Assembly: GCA_910585655.1 (NCBI GenBank)
Contig: CAJUFW010000138.1
Location: 1 to 9,363 of the forward strand
DNA length: 9,363 nucleotides
Source of the DNA: an uncultured Lachnospiraceae bacterium
GTDB taxonomy: Bacteria; Bacillota_A; Clostridia; Lachnospirales; Lachnospiraceae
Direction: 5' to 3'
Part shown: positions 1 to 6,476 of the stretch, piece after piece
Layout: each line of letters starts with the position of its first letter
How positions within the stretch are numbered: position 1 is the first letter of the stretch
Translations under genes and position numbers: made by a program
Notes under the pieces: generated by a model
Told to the model about the DNA's origin: nothing
The model's database searches: none
What the model saw: the letters and a program-made list of their open reading frames with translations, nothing else

Positions 1-20
1 ATAAGAGTATCTTTTTCGTT

Positions 21-989
21 CTACTTTAGTTCACTTTGCTGGAACAACCTGGCAGAAAAAAGTCCTGAAATAACAAAAATAATGGCTGTAACAACTCCTA
101 TCTGAAATATTAAATTAAAACTACTACAACTTTCCCAAAAAGCATCTGTAATAAACTGATATGGGTTGATATTTATTCTGCTACGTCTAATTATAAAAAC
201 TAACATAAAAAAACCACTTAATCCAATCGCCTTCCATTCTGATTTACCCAAAAAAGAAAACACAACACAAAGCATTGCTATTCCTGTATCACATAGACTT
301 CGCAATAATAATCCCCTAATTATGTAAGAAATTGGTAACAAGCAAATTTGAGGAATAAATACTACTATTGCTAATCCAAGTTCCACTATAAATAAGCATA
401 ACATCAAAAAAGTAAATATCATATATTTTCCCCAAAAAATTTTTTCTCTCTTCTGTCCAGCAAACACTATTCCATGATATCCACGCACTACAAAATCTCT
501 TCCAAAAAAGAAAGCAGTAAAAACAACAGCAGTAAAATAAGCAGCAGAAGGATCTGCTAACATCCAAAAAAATCTCCACTTAGTCTCAAAATCTTTCTGT
601 TCCGGTGATGCAATCTCTCCTCCTATCATTTGTTGCAATATCATCCGTTCTGGAAAACGATATTCTTGATATTTTTCGTATAGCTCTCCACCCGCCCGAA
701 ATAATTCTAATGCTTTTGGTGTCATCCAAAAGTATCTTCCATTCCCCGCTGTATGATCTTCTTGCCCATATCCTATTAAATCATAAATATCTTGTGCCAT
801 ATGACCATCCTGTGAAAAAAACTCCCGTTCTTCTTCCGTTTCATCTAACAAAATATATACCATTTCATGCTTCCATCCAACAGAAGCAGAAAACATCAAT
901 AGTGTTATTCCTAATAATACTATAATTAAAAAACATTGCCTTTTACTATGAAACAGCTTATATCCTTCTCGAAAAATAATTTCTCTCAA
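21..989 (-). CDS. ABC-2-type permease with large extracytoplasmic domain (paralogue 1 of 3)
   Basis: Predicted 322-aa integral membrane subunit of an ABC exporter. It starts at TTG (989-987) with GGGGAG at 997-1002, 7 nt upstream; no ATG fits the paralogue alignment. Order: cytoplasmic N-terminus with GYKLFHSK (9-16); membrane segment 1 (about 19-37); about 110 residues predicted outside (38-148) with ALELF, GGELYEKYQEY and FPERM; segment 2 (149-164); a cytoplasmic loop RDFVVRGYHGIVFAGQKR (164-181) resembling the coupling loop that contacts the ATPase; then about four more segments. It ends in LFQQSELK, like its paralogues at 1454-2425 and 5401-6366. It has no ATPase beside it; the ATPase at 4651-5382 is the only intact candidate partner here. 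It is separated from the other permeases by an operator-promoter and a terminator-like hairpin, so it is probably expressed on its own signal. The substrate is unknown; peptide antibiotic export is an inference. Confidence 0.9.
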   Translation of the reverse strand: MREIIFREGYKLFHSKRQCFLIIVLLGITLLMFSASVGWKHEMVYILLDETEEEREFFSQDGHMAQDIYDLIGYGQEDHTAGNGRYFWMTPKALELFRAGGELYEKYQEYRFPERMILQQMIGGEIASPEQKDFETKWRFFWMLADPSAAYFTAVVFTAFFFGRDFVVRGYHGIVFAGQKREKIFWGKYMIFTFLMLCLFIVELGLAIVVFIPQICLLPISYIIRGLLLRSLCDTGIAMLCVVFSFLGKSEWKAIGLSGFFMLVFIIRRSRININPYQFITDAFWESCSSFNLIFQIGVVTAIIFVISGLFSARLFQQSELK

Positions 990-1009
990 AATGTTTCTCC
1001 CCTTTATAT

Positions 1010-1066
1010 AAAAAAGTCCTGAAATTCCAAAATATTTTAATAACCATCCTAGTGAAATTTCAGAAC
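1010..1066 (-). terminator. Terminator-like hairpin / possible attenuator ahead of the 21-989 permease
   Basis: On the minus strand GTTCTGAAATTTC (1066-1054) pairs with GGAATTTCAGGAC (1028-1016) as a 13-bp stem with two G-U pairs, closing a 25-nt loop. Six U follow (1015-1010). It lies between the promoter at 1261-1290 and the permease start at 989, only 8 nt before that gene's Shine-Dalgarno sequence. It can end a short leader transcript or work as an attenuator with read-through into the permease. The loop is long and the stem AT-rich, so efficiency is uncertain. The palindrome TGAAATTTCA inside it could alternatively be a protein-binding site. Confidence 0.55.
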
Positions 1067-1254
1067 TTAATATAAAATGAGCAACAAATAGTCTTAATTA
1101 TTGCATTGAACTACTTACTGTTAATAACCTTTAAACCATCCATAACAAAAACCAATGGTAGTCCCTATACAGTCTGTCATACAATGCACCCGTATCTTGC
1201 ACTGTTTTCTTCTAAAGTTTTCCCAAAATCTCTCCGTAATTAGGATGTGCTACT
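1067..1254 (-). other. Leader region with degenerate peptide-like sequence
   Basis: This stretch should be transcribed from the promoter at 1261-1290 but has no convincing intact gene. The stretch from about 1249 to 1121 is open in one minus frame, with its only ATG at 1180. That ATG would give a 19-residue peptide MTDCIGTTIGFCYGWFKGY (1121-1180) with two GxxxG motifs and three aromatic residues near its end, but no good ribosome binding site. Shifted frames give other protein-like pieces (PNYGEILGK, LEENSAR, ALYDRLYRDYHWFLLW), which suggests an older gene broken by several indels. The segment 1179-1217 matches 6415-6454 upstream of the 5401-6366 permease, 22/23 in its core. The part nearest the hairpin (about 1071-1100) resembles 2497-2525 upstream of the 1454-2425 permease. 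Confidence 0.4.
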
Positions 1255-1260
1255 GATTTT

Positions 1261-1290
1261 ATTTTACCATACCCGCTACTCTCCTCTCAA
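1261..1290 (-). promoter_or_regulatory. Promoter reading towards the 21-989 permease
   Basis: Minus strand: TTGAGA (1290-1285), 18-bp spacer, TAAAAT (1266-1261) preceded by TGG, an extended -10. Both hexamers match the sigma-A consensus at 5/6. The -35 directly abuts the left arm of the dyad (1291). The same arrangement, with the same 18-bp spacer, occurs at 8290-8319. Confidence 0.65.
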
Positions 1291-1335
1291 GACAAAGGCT
1301 GCACAAAATTTTTAATTTTTCGTGCAGCTTTTGTC
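1291..1335. promoter_or_regulatory. 45-bp dyad operator, copy 1
   Basis: Left arm GACAAAGGCTGCACAAAA (1291-1308), 9-bp AT spacer, right arm TTTCGTGCAGCTTTTGTC (1318-1335); 16 of 18 positions pair. It matches copy 2 (8320-8364) at 42/45 positions with identical arm and spacer lengths. No U-tract follows on either strand, so a simple intrinsic terminator is unlikely. Its place immediately upstream of a -35 box fits an activator site, plausibly for the TPR regulator at 8644-9363 (inference). Confidence 0.7.
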
Positions 1336-1453
1336 CTAAATATTTTGCCTATCCATAACTAAGGGGTCAGCTTTGTTCCTAACCAGGGTCATGCTCTATG
1401 GAAAATATTTCTGCCGACTATCGACTCATTCTTTGGTTTCATGGTTTTTTCAT
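1336..1453. other. Intergenic segment between dyad copy 1 and the 1454-2425 permease
   Basis: Similarity to dyad copy 2 continues only to about 1348 and then stops. The plus-direction promoter and peptide gene found next to copy 2 have no counterpart here: the position of the -10 reads TAAGGG. The rest contains GGGGTCAG and AGGGTCA motifs and no convincing gene or U-tract terminator. It may be a deletion or insertion scar. Confidence 0.4.
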
Positions 1454-2425
1454 TCATTTTAGCTCAGCTCGCTGAAACAATTCAGAAGAGAGAAAGCCTG
1501 AAGCGATAAAAATGGCAGCTGTAATAATTCCTATTTGAAACGTAGCCCCCAAATTGCTGCAAGTTTCCCAGTAATTAGTTAGAATAACCTGGTAAGGATC
1601 TAGGTTCACTACTGCAAAACCACTCATAAAAACAATTGCTCCAATAAACGCTAATCCAACCGCTTTCCACTCTGATTTTCCTAAAATGGCAAAAGGAACA
1701 AACAACAATGCTCTTCCCGTATCTAATAAAGAACGTATGAAAAGCCCCTTAACTAAATAAGAGGTCGGTAGCAGCCATAACTTTGGGATAAAGACCAGCA
1801 TTGCTAAAATGAGTTCTGCTAATGACAAAGAAAAAAAGAAAAGGAAAAATACCAGATATTTCCCTTGAAACAACACTTTTCTCTTCTGTCCCCCAAACAA
1901 AGCACCTTGATAACCACGTCTAGTAAAATCTATACTAAAAAAAAGAGCTGTAAAAATAACAGCCGTATAACTAGCCGCTGAAGCATCTGTCAACATATTA
2001 TAAAATCTCCAGTTTGTTTCAAAATCCTCTTGTTCCGGTGGTGCAATCTCTCCTCCTATCATTTGTTGCAATACCATCCGTTCTGGAAAATGATACTCTT
2101 GGTATTTTTCGTATAGCTCTCCACCTTCTCGAAATAATTCTAATGCTTTTGGTGTCATCCAAAAATATGAATCTCCTGCATTATGGTCACAATGCCCATA
2201 TCCTAATAAAGAATAAATATCACCATCCAACTCTCCATAAAATTCTCGCTCTTCTTGAGATATCTCTTTATGTAGTTCATCTAATAATACATACACCATC
2301 TCATGCTTCCATCCAATTGAAATGGAAAACATCCACCAGGACATTATCAAGATTAAAAAAATGATTCCCCACAAACTTCTGCTATGAAATAGTTTATAGC
2401 ACTCTCTGAATATAACTGCTTTCAA
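1454..2425 (-). CDS. ABC-2-type permease with large extracytoplasmic domain (paralogue 2 of 3)
   Basis: Predicted 323-aa membrane subunit of an ABC exporter. The frame is open up to an ATG at 2500, but the start is placed at TTG 2425-2423: GGGAGGGAG (2431-2439) sits 5 nt upstream, and the protein then begins LKAVIFRECYKLFHS, matching the 322-aa paralogue. The extra upstream codons run through a hairpin and look non-coding. One N-terminal membrane segment is followed by about 110 outside residues (YFWMTPKALELF, GGELYEKYQEY, FPERM), the cytoplasmic loop IDFTRRGYQGALFGGQKRK, further membrane segments and the C-terminal LFQRAELK. It is last in the probable operon, 130 nt after the 2556-3890 gene. 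The DNA of the outside domain is about 93% identical to that of the 21-989 gene over 137 nt, more than the rest of the gene. The substrate is not known. Confidence 0.9.
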   Translation of the reverse strand: MKAVIFRECYKLFHSRSLWGIIFLILIMSWWMFSISIGWKHEMVYVLLDELHKEISQEEREFYGELDGDIYSLLGYGHCDHNAGDSYFWMTPKALELFREGGELYEKYQEYHFPERMVLQQMIGGEIAPPEQEDFETNWRFYNMLTDASAASYTAVIFTALFFSIDFTRRGYQGALFGGQKRKVLFQGKYLVFFLFFFSLSLAELILAMLVFIPKLWLLPTSYLVKGLFIRSLLDTGRALLFVPFAILGKSEWKAVGLAFIGAIVFMSGFAVVNLDPYQVILTNYWETCSNLGATFQIGIITAAIFIASGFLSSELFQRAELK

Positions 2426-2467
2426 ATAAACTCCCTCCCTTTTTACTTTTATCCTCGTAAAAATAAC

Positions 2468-2496
2468 ATTATAAAAGTATCCTGAAATTCCAGGAT
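2468..2496 (-). promoter_or_regulatory. Small hairpin/palindrome and TATAAT upstream of the 1454-2425 permease
   Basis: The imperfect palindrome TCCTGAAATTCCAGGA (2480-2495, 14/16 symmetric; ATCCTG/CAGGAT as the RNA stem) is followed on the minus strand by ACTTT and TATAAT (2473-2468). The block from 2475 to about 2525 resembles 1013-1095 ahead of the 322-aa paralogue, where the hairpin is longer. It may be a shortened attenuator, an operator, or a weak internal promoter; no good -35 is seen for the TATAAT. Confidence 0.35.
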
Positions 2497-2555
2497 TCAT
2501 TTTAAAATGAGTGACAAATAAGTTATTGACATTTCAAATTCCAAAGCTGTCATAT

Positions 2556-3890
2556 TTATACATTGGGAAAATCTGATATTTCTATCCCTTCATTCACCAA
2601 TCTTTGTACCTTTTCCACATCTTCTGCATAAAGAATAACCGTACAGCCATTATCAGTAAGCCTGCATAAAGAACGCTGCAGCTCATGATAGCCCTTTTTA
2701 TCATTTTCATCCAAGCGGTCTGCCCGATCCAACTCTAAAAAACTATCCTCGCACAACCAGGCTACTGCAAGCTCATATAAAAGCATTTTATTCGGATACT
2801 GCTCAAAAGCCTTTAGGCTCTTTTCTCGGTCATCGCTCCTATTTAATTCAACTAAGGCAAGCGCTTTTTCGATTTCCCTTTTCTTTGCACCAGTTAGCAC
2901 TAAGAGATTTTCCCTAATATCCAGATTATCATAATAAAGAGCTGGAGAAGAAACTCCTTCCGCAAAACGGTTCCCGTAAAGTACATAGATGCTGCTTTGT
3001 TCATATTTTTCGTTCCGGTTTATATGTTCACCTGACGTAATTCCTGCTACAGATTTCTTTACCTCCAGACAGCCAATGATAGCAGCACTCATACCAACAA
3101 TCAATAGAAACAACAGGATAAGATAAGCCCCTTGTTCTACCATCCTCTGGTTTGCAATGACAGGAACTTGTTGTAAAATCAAACCATTTCGATCTACGTG
3201 ACTGAAAAAAAAACTTGTCAATAAGGCATACAATCCCTCTCCATAGGGAAATAAAATATGTGTAATCCATTCCTCTACCTGAAAAACAATCTGAATGGCT
3301 AAAAAGCTGACTGGGAGGATGAACCAGATATTATGTTGTCCAGCGAAGAAACTGACTAACTGAGAAACTGCTGTATAACAAAAAAAAGAAATGAAAAGAT
3401 ATAATAAAGGTTTTCCAAGGATTTGTAAGTCCTTTATCGAAGCCACCTCTTGAAACTGAGGACGGGTACGAAGTATTTGCATCCATATGCTAATACATAC
3501 GATCCCTACTGTCACCAAATAATTGGATATCAAAGAAACCAAATAGGAAGATCTCCAGGCCTTCCTTCCACACGCTTCTATTCCACCGAATCTTTTTTTA
3601 TAGCTATCTAAACCAACTGAACAAAAAGTTAAACTTGCAGGAATTATTAAATTAAAACGATTTAATCCCATCTGACAAAGAGCAGACTGCCACAACAAAG
3701 TTTTGGCTAACTGCTGTTGCTCTATCAAAATATTCCGATCCATTTCTACTAAAAGACGATATTTTCTCCACATCCAAAACGGTAAATATCCAGCAAAACC
3801 CAAATAAGAAAGCAAAACCACACAAGCTAATATACCCCATATCAAATATCGTTTTTTAAGAAGTAAACATTCCCTTCGAATAGCATTCAT
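2556..3890 (-). CDS. Permease with C-terminal degenerate ABC-ATPase-like domain
   Basis: A 444-aa protein, ATG start, with AGGAGA just upstream. Residues 1-275 resemble an ABC-2 permease: about six membrane segments (near 17-37, 80-95, 115-139, 160-183, 188-205, 255-274) and a loop LDSYKKRFGGIEACGRKA (94-111) like the coupling loops of its neighbours. Residues 316-438 follow the back half of an ABC ATPase: IRENLLVL (325-332) for the helical-domain entry, FEQYPNKMLLYELAVAWL (362-379) for the signature helix, DSFLELDRADRLDEND (382-397) for Walker B and D-loop, and CTVILYAEDVEKV (416-428) for the switch region. There is no Walker A, no LSGGQ/FSTGM, the Walker B DE pair is not kept and the H-loop His is missing, so ATP hydrolysis by this domain is unlikely. 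It lies 26 nt after the 242-aa permease gene. It may pair with the ATPase at 4651-5382 or regulate it; this is inference. Confidence 0.85.
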   Translation of the reverse strand: MNAIRRECLLLKKRYLIWGILACVVLLSYLGFAGYLPFWMWRKYRLLVEMDRNILIEQQQLAKTLLWQSALCQMGLNRFNLIIPASLTFCSVGLDSYKKRFGGIEACGRKAWRSSYLVSLISNYLVTVGIVCISIWMQILRTRPQFQEVASIKDLQILGKPLLYLFISFFCYTAVSQLVSFFAGQHNIWFILPVSFLAIQIVFQVEEWITHILFPYGEGLYALLTSFFFSHVDRNGLILQQVPVIANQRMVEQGAYLILLFLLIVGMSAAIIGCLEVKKSVAGITSGEHINRNEKYEQSSIYVLYGNRFAEGVSSPALYYDNLDIRENLLVLTGAKKREIEKALALVELNRSDDREKSLKAFEQYPNKMLLYELAVAWLCEDSFLELDRADRLDENDKKGYHELQRSLCRLTDNGCTVILYAEDVEKVQRLVNEGIEISDFPNV

Positions 3891-3916
3891 TTAACTTTTC
3901 TCCTTTTAGATGATGC

Positions 3917-4645
3917 TTATTTTAGCTCTGTTTTTTGAAATAAGAATAAAGAAAAAAACAGCCCGGCTATCAGAAGAAAAAACAGCTCGCATATGATAGC
4001 AAAAAGGCGGGATGGATGGGCATCTTCCATCCACAAAGCTGCTTCTACCATTTGAAATACCGGATGGAGCCGATAAAGAAGAGGATTCTCTTCTACCGTA
4101 AGTCGCTCTAACAAAACTTGTGTAAAAAATGCTACTCCACCATTTAAAATCATTCCATATAACACATCTCGGAACAAAAAGGCAAAACACATAGGCAATG
4201 TCATTAAAACCATACAAAATAATATATGTAGCAACATTCGCGACAAGAAAAATAAAACCGTTATAGTACCCATTCGTAAAAAGACACCATTCCTTAGAAA
4301 AATAGCCAGCATAGAAACTAAATTAATCAAACCTCCCCATAAATAATAGGGAAACATATGACTTACAACAATAGCCAAACGGCTTTCTCCGGAAAAAACA
4401 GCACCCTGAAATGTTCGGCTGCCAAAACATTCTTGAAAGCTAAAAGCAGTTAATAGCGTTCCTATCCACAATAATGGAATCGGATTACAAAATACAAAGT
4501 AAAATACATAATCGGCATCCATTTCAGAAAACAAACCTGCTCTTTGTCTGGTTAGATAGGCCAGAGCAAGTAACACTATGGTCAATGCCCATCCAGCAGG
4601 GCTATGAGTAATCCGATATACCTCGGCATGCAATAATCTGCCCAT
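3917..4645 (-). CDS. Short ABC-2-type permease (LanE/LanG-like size)
   Basis: Predicted 242-aa integral membrane subunit. The frame is open to an ATG at 4678, but the ATG at 4645 is preferred: AAGGGG lies 8-9 nt upstream and the protein then starts MGRLLHAEVYRITHSP, aligning with the N-termini of the other permeases. The start is 5 nt after the ATPase stop codon, so the two are probably translationally coupled and form the core transporter. Six membrane segments are seen (about 17-32, 50-68, 98-116, 127-157, 163-180, 214-236). It lacks the ~110-residue outside domain after segment 1 found in its larger relatives. The loop CFGSRTFQGAVFSGESRLA (73-91) matches the coupling loop of the 5401-6366 permease. 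It ends LFQKTELK. Length and pairing fit the permeases of lantibiotic-immunity transporters (LanFEG), but the substrate is unproven. Confidence 0.9.
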   Translation of the reverse strand: MGRLLHAEVYRITHSPAGWALTIVLLALAYLTRQRAGLFSEMDADYVFYFVFCNPIPLLWIGTLLTAFSFQECFGSRTFQGAVFSGESRLAIVVSHMFPYYLWGGLINLVSMLAIFLRNGVFLRMGTITVLFFLSRMLLHILFCMVLMTLPMCFAFLFRDVLYGMILNGGVAFFTQVLLERLTVEENPLLYRLHPVFQMVEAALWMEDAHPSRLFAIICELFFLLIAGLFFSLFLFQKTELK

Positions 4646-4650
4646 GCTCT

Positions 4651-5382
4651 CTATCCCCTTTCTGTTTCTACCAGACAACGAAAATATTCTTCTATGTCTT
4701 TTTCACCTATCTGTTTTCTCAATTCTTCAGCACTAATTGTACGAATTAACCTGCCTTGATGGAGAAAAAGAAAATCCGTTGCCAAGGGATAGATACGTCC
4801 TAACAAATGACTGGAAAGAAAAATCGTAGTACCCTTTTCCCTCCACAATCTTTCCAAAAGTTCCATGGTTTTATCCATATTAGGAATATCCATACCATTT
4901 AGTGGTTCGTCCAGGATTAAAAGCTCTGGCCACCCGATCAAAGCAAATGCAATCCCATATCGTTGTTTCATTCCGGTAGAAAAATCCTTTACCCGTTTTT
5001 TCCCTACATCTTTTAACCCTACCAATTCCAAAAGTTCCTGAACATGCTTCTTGTCTTGAACCCCTTTATTAGCAGCTTGCAGCATCAAGTTTTGAAAAGC
5101 AGACATATCTGGATAAAAAATCGGATTTTCAATCAGGAAGCCCATTCTTCTACGTCCTTGTTCCTGTCTTTTTCTGTCCTGACCGCCAAACAACTCTAAA
5201 CTGCCGCCAGTTGGCTTGCAAAGCCCGCCTACAATCCGCATAAAGGTCGTTTTTCCCGCTCCGTTGTTTCCGATAAAGCCATAGACATGCCCCTGTTGCA
5301 GTTCAATGGATACGTCATCTAATGCCAGAACTCCCCGATAGGATTTTGATAACCGCTTTGTCCGCAAAATATATTCTCCCAT
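4651..5382 (-). CDS. ABC transporter ATPase, lantibiotic-immunity/BcrA type with E-loop
   Basis: A 243-aa cytoplasmic nucleotide-binding subunit that would power the permeases around it. Walker A GNNGAGKTT (38-46), signature FSTGMKQR (134-141), Walker B ELLILDEP (153-160), D-loop NGMD (162-165) and H-loop His192 are all intact. The Q-loop Gln is replaced by Glu85 in GFLIENPIFYPDMSA. This E-loop is the variant described for lantibiotic self-immunity ATPases (LanF), and the FSTGM signature is also typical of that and the bacitracin-resistance BcrA group. AAGGAG lies 9 nt before the ATG. The gene starts 18 nt after the 5401-6366 permease and ends 5 nt before the 242-aa permease. It is the only catalytically complete ATPase in the window. 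Membership of the LanF/BcrA clade is well supported; the exported or expelled substrate is not known. Confidence 0.95.
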   Translation of the reverse strand: MGEYILRTKRLSKSYRGVLALDDVSIELQQGHVYGFIGNNGAGKTTFMRIVGGLCKPTGGSLELFGGQDRKRQEQGRRRMGFLIENPIFYPDMSAFQNLMLQAANKGVQDKKHVQELLELVGLKDVGKKRVKDFSTGMKQRYGIAFALIGWPELLILDEPLNGMDIPNMDKTMELLERLWREKGTTIFLSSHLLGRIYPLATDFLFLHQGRLIRTISAEELRKQIGEKDIEEYFRCLVETERG

Positions 5383-5400
5383 ATTTTTCCACTCCTTTTG

Positions 5401-6366
5401 CTATTTCAGCTCCGCCCGTTGGAACAAACTTACATTGATCACTCCAGCTATTACAACTAGACCCATTGTCATTAGAAGAATTCCACCTGCAATCCTGTTT
5501 GAAAGGCTTTCCCAGAATACAGCATCAACAAACTGGAAGGGAGAAAGATTGAGTACTGCTCTGTTGCTGAATAAGAGAAAACTGAAAATATAAGTAGCAG
5601 CTAGTGTTTTCCATTCGTCCTGTAAAAGAAAAGAAAAGGGGGACATCAGAGCGGCCATGCCAACCAACATGGTACAATGAATACCAATACCTTTTACCAC
5701 ATAAGCAAATGGAAGCTGTAATATTTCTCGGTTATAAAGCAAACAGGGCAATACTGTCCCAAGCAAGGAAAGAAATGCCATTACTATCAGATAAAACAAA
5801 TATTTCCCAAGAACTATTTTCAAACGGCTTTCTCCGGAAAAACAACGGATACTATAGCTCCGATTTACAAAGTCCGTACCAAAAAAGAAGGCTGGAGCAA
5901 ACATGGAAATATACGATCCTGCTGAAAAATCCCGTAATATATCCGTAAAGCGCCGAAAAGCACCAAACTCTTTCCAATCACACTCCTCAATATAACCATC
6001 ATAATATTGTTTCTGTTTCATGGTATGGGGAAAATCGTAGTCCTTCCACTTTTCTGCCAAGATACCATCCTCCTGAAACAAAGACATGGAATTCTCCTCT
6101 ATCCAAACATACTGTTCTGTCCATCCGGCAATTCCACCATAGTATTTAACATCTTGTATTAAAGTGGTAATTTCTCTGTTCGTCTGCATTAGATGATCAG
6201 CTTCCCGCCATTCCTCTGGTATTTCCCAAGCATAAATTTTTAAAACCGGCTTTCCTACTGAAATGTCATACATATATACAATAATAAAAAGGAACAAGGC
6301 AAAAAGCAAAAGCGATTTACGGCTGTGAACAAACTTATAGCCTTCTTGTTTTATTATATGTTTCAT
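5401..6366 (-). CDS. ABC-2-type permease with large extracytoplasmic domain (paralogue 3 of 3)
   Basis: Predicted 321-aa membrane subunit. The ATG at 6366 is chosen (AAGGAG at 6376-6381) because it gives MKHIIKQEGYKFVHSRK, aligned with its paralogues; the open frame further upstream is relic sequence. Membrane segment 1 (18-34) is followed by about 110 outside residues (35-148) containing PVLKIYAWEIPEEW, YYGGIAGWTEQYVWIEEN and KWKDYDFPHTM. Then come segment 2 (150-163), the coupling-type loop DFVNRSYSIRCFSGESRLK (165-183) and about four further segments, ending SLFQRAELK. The outside domain differs clearly from the other two large permeases, while the C-terminal half is closer to them. It is 18 nt upstream of the ATPase gene, so it is probably a direct partner. 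A truncated relative lies just upstream (6473-6767). Confidence 0.92.
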   Translation of the reverse strand: MKHIIKQEGYKFVHSRKSLLLFALFLFIIVYMYDISVGKPVLKIYAWEIPEEWREADHLMQTNREITTLIQDVKYYGGIAGWTEQYVWIEENSMSLFQEDGILAEKWKDYDFPHTMKQKQYYDGYIEECDWKEFGAFRRFTDILRDFSAGSYISMFAPAFFFGTDFVNRSYSIRCFSGESRLKIVLGKYLFYLIVMAFLSLLGTVLPCLLYNREILQLPFAYVVKGIGIHCTMLVGMAALMSPFSFLLQDEWKTLAATYIFSFLLFSNRAVLNLSPFQFVDAVFWESLSNRIAGGILLMTMGLVVIAGVINVSLFQRAELK

Positions 6367-6395
6367 TGTCTCATCTCCTTTTTTCAAGAATGCCT

Positions 6396-6476
6396 CTATC
6401 GTCTTTGCAACGGCGTACAATGTATCAGTGTTCTTGCACCGTTTTCTTCTAAAGCTTCGTTTACAAATAAGTTCAT
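6396..6476 (-). other. Small open frame/relic between the truncated and intact permeases
   Basis: A 26-codon frame starts at ATG 6476 behind a good AAGGAG (inside the end of the broken permease) and begins MNLFVNEALEENGARTLIHC, ending at TAG 6396-6398. The DNA at 6432-6454 matches 1195-1217 at 22/23 positions. Another frame continues protein-like (TLYAVAKTIEAFLKKGDE) up to the permease start. It is more likely a remnant of the same broken gene seen at 1121-1250 than a working peptide gene, but translation is possible. Confidence 0.35.

Noticed and set aside
605..925. Plus-strand open frames opposite the permeases (605-925 and the similar one at 2014-2364)
   Set aside because: They mirror each other only because the minus-strand permeases are paralogous; no promoter or ribosome binding site and unlikely composition.
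1121..1180. A standard lantibiotic precursor in the leader
   Set aside because: No GG/GA leader cleavage motif, no FNLDL-type leader, no Ser/Thr-Cys pattern like known families and no modification enzymes nearby; kept only as a cryptic peptide possibility.
1361..1392. GGGGTCAG ... AGGGTCA motifs as an insertion-sequence end
   Set aside because: No matching inverted end, no target duplication and no transposase in the window; only a vague resemblance.
1389..1457. A 22-codon minus-strand frame (MNEKTMKPKNES...) overlapping the stop of the 1454-2425 permease by ATGA
   Set aside because: No ribosome binding site, no recognisable composition, and it runs through what looks like a scar region; most likely chance.
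5604..5948. Plus-strand frames opposite the 5401-6366 permease (also 6325-6549)
   Set aside because: Shadows of a clear membrane protein gene on the other strand.
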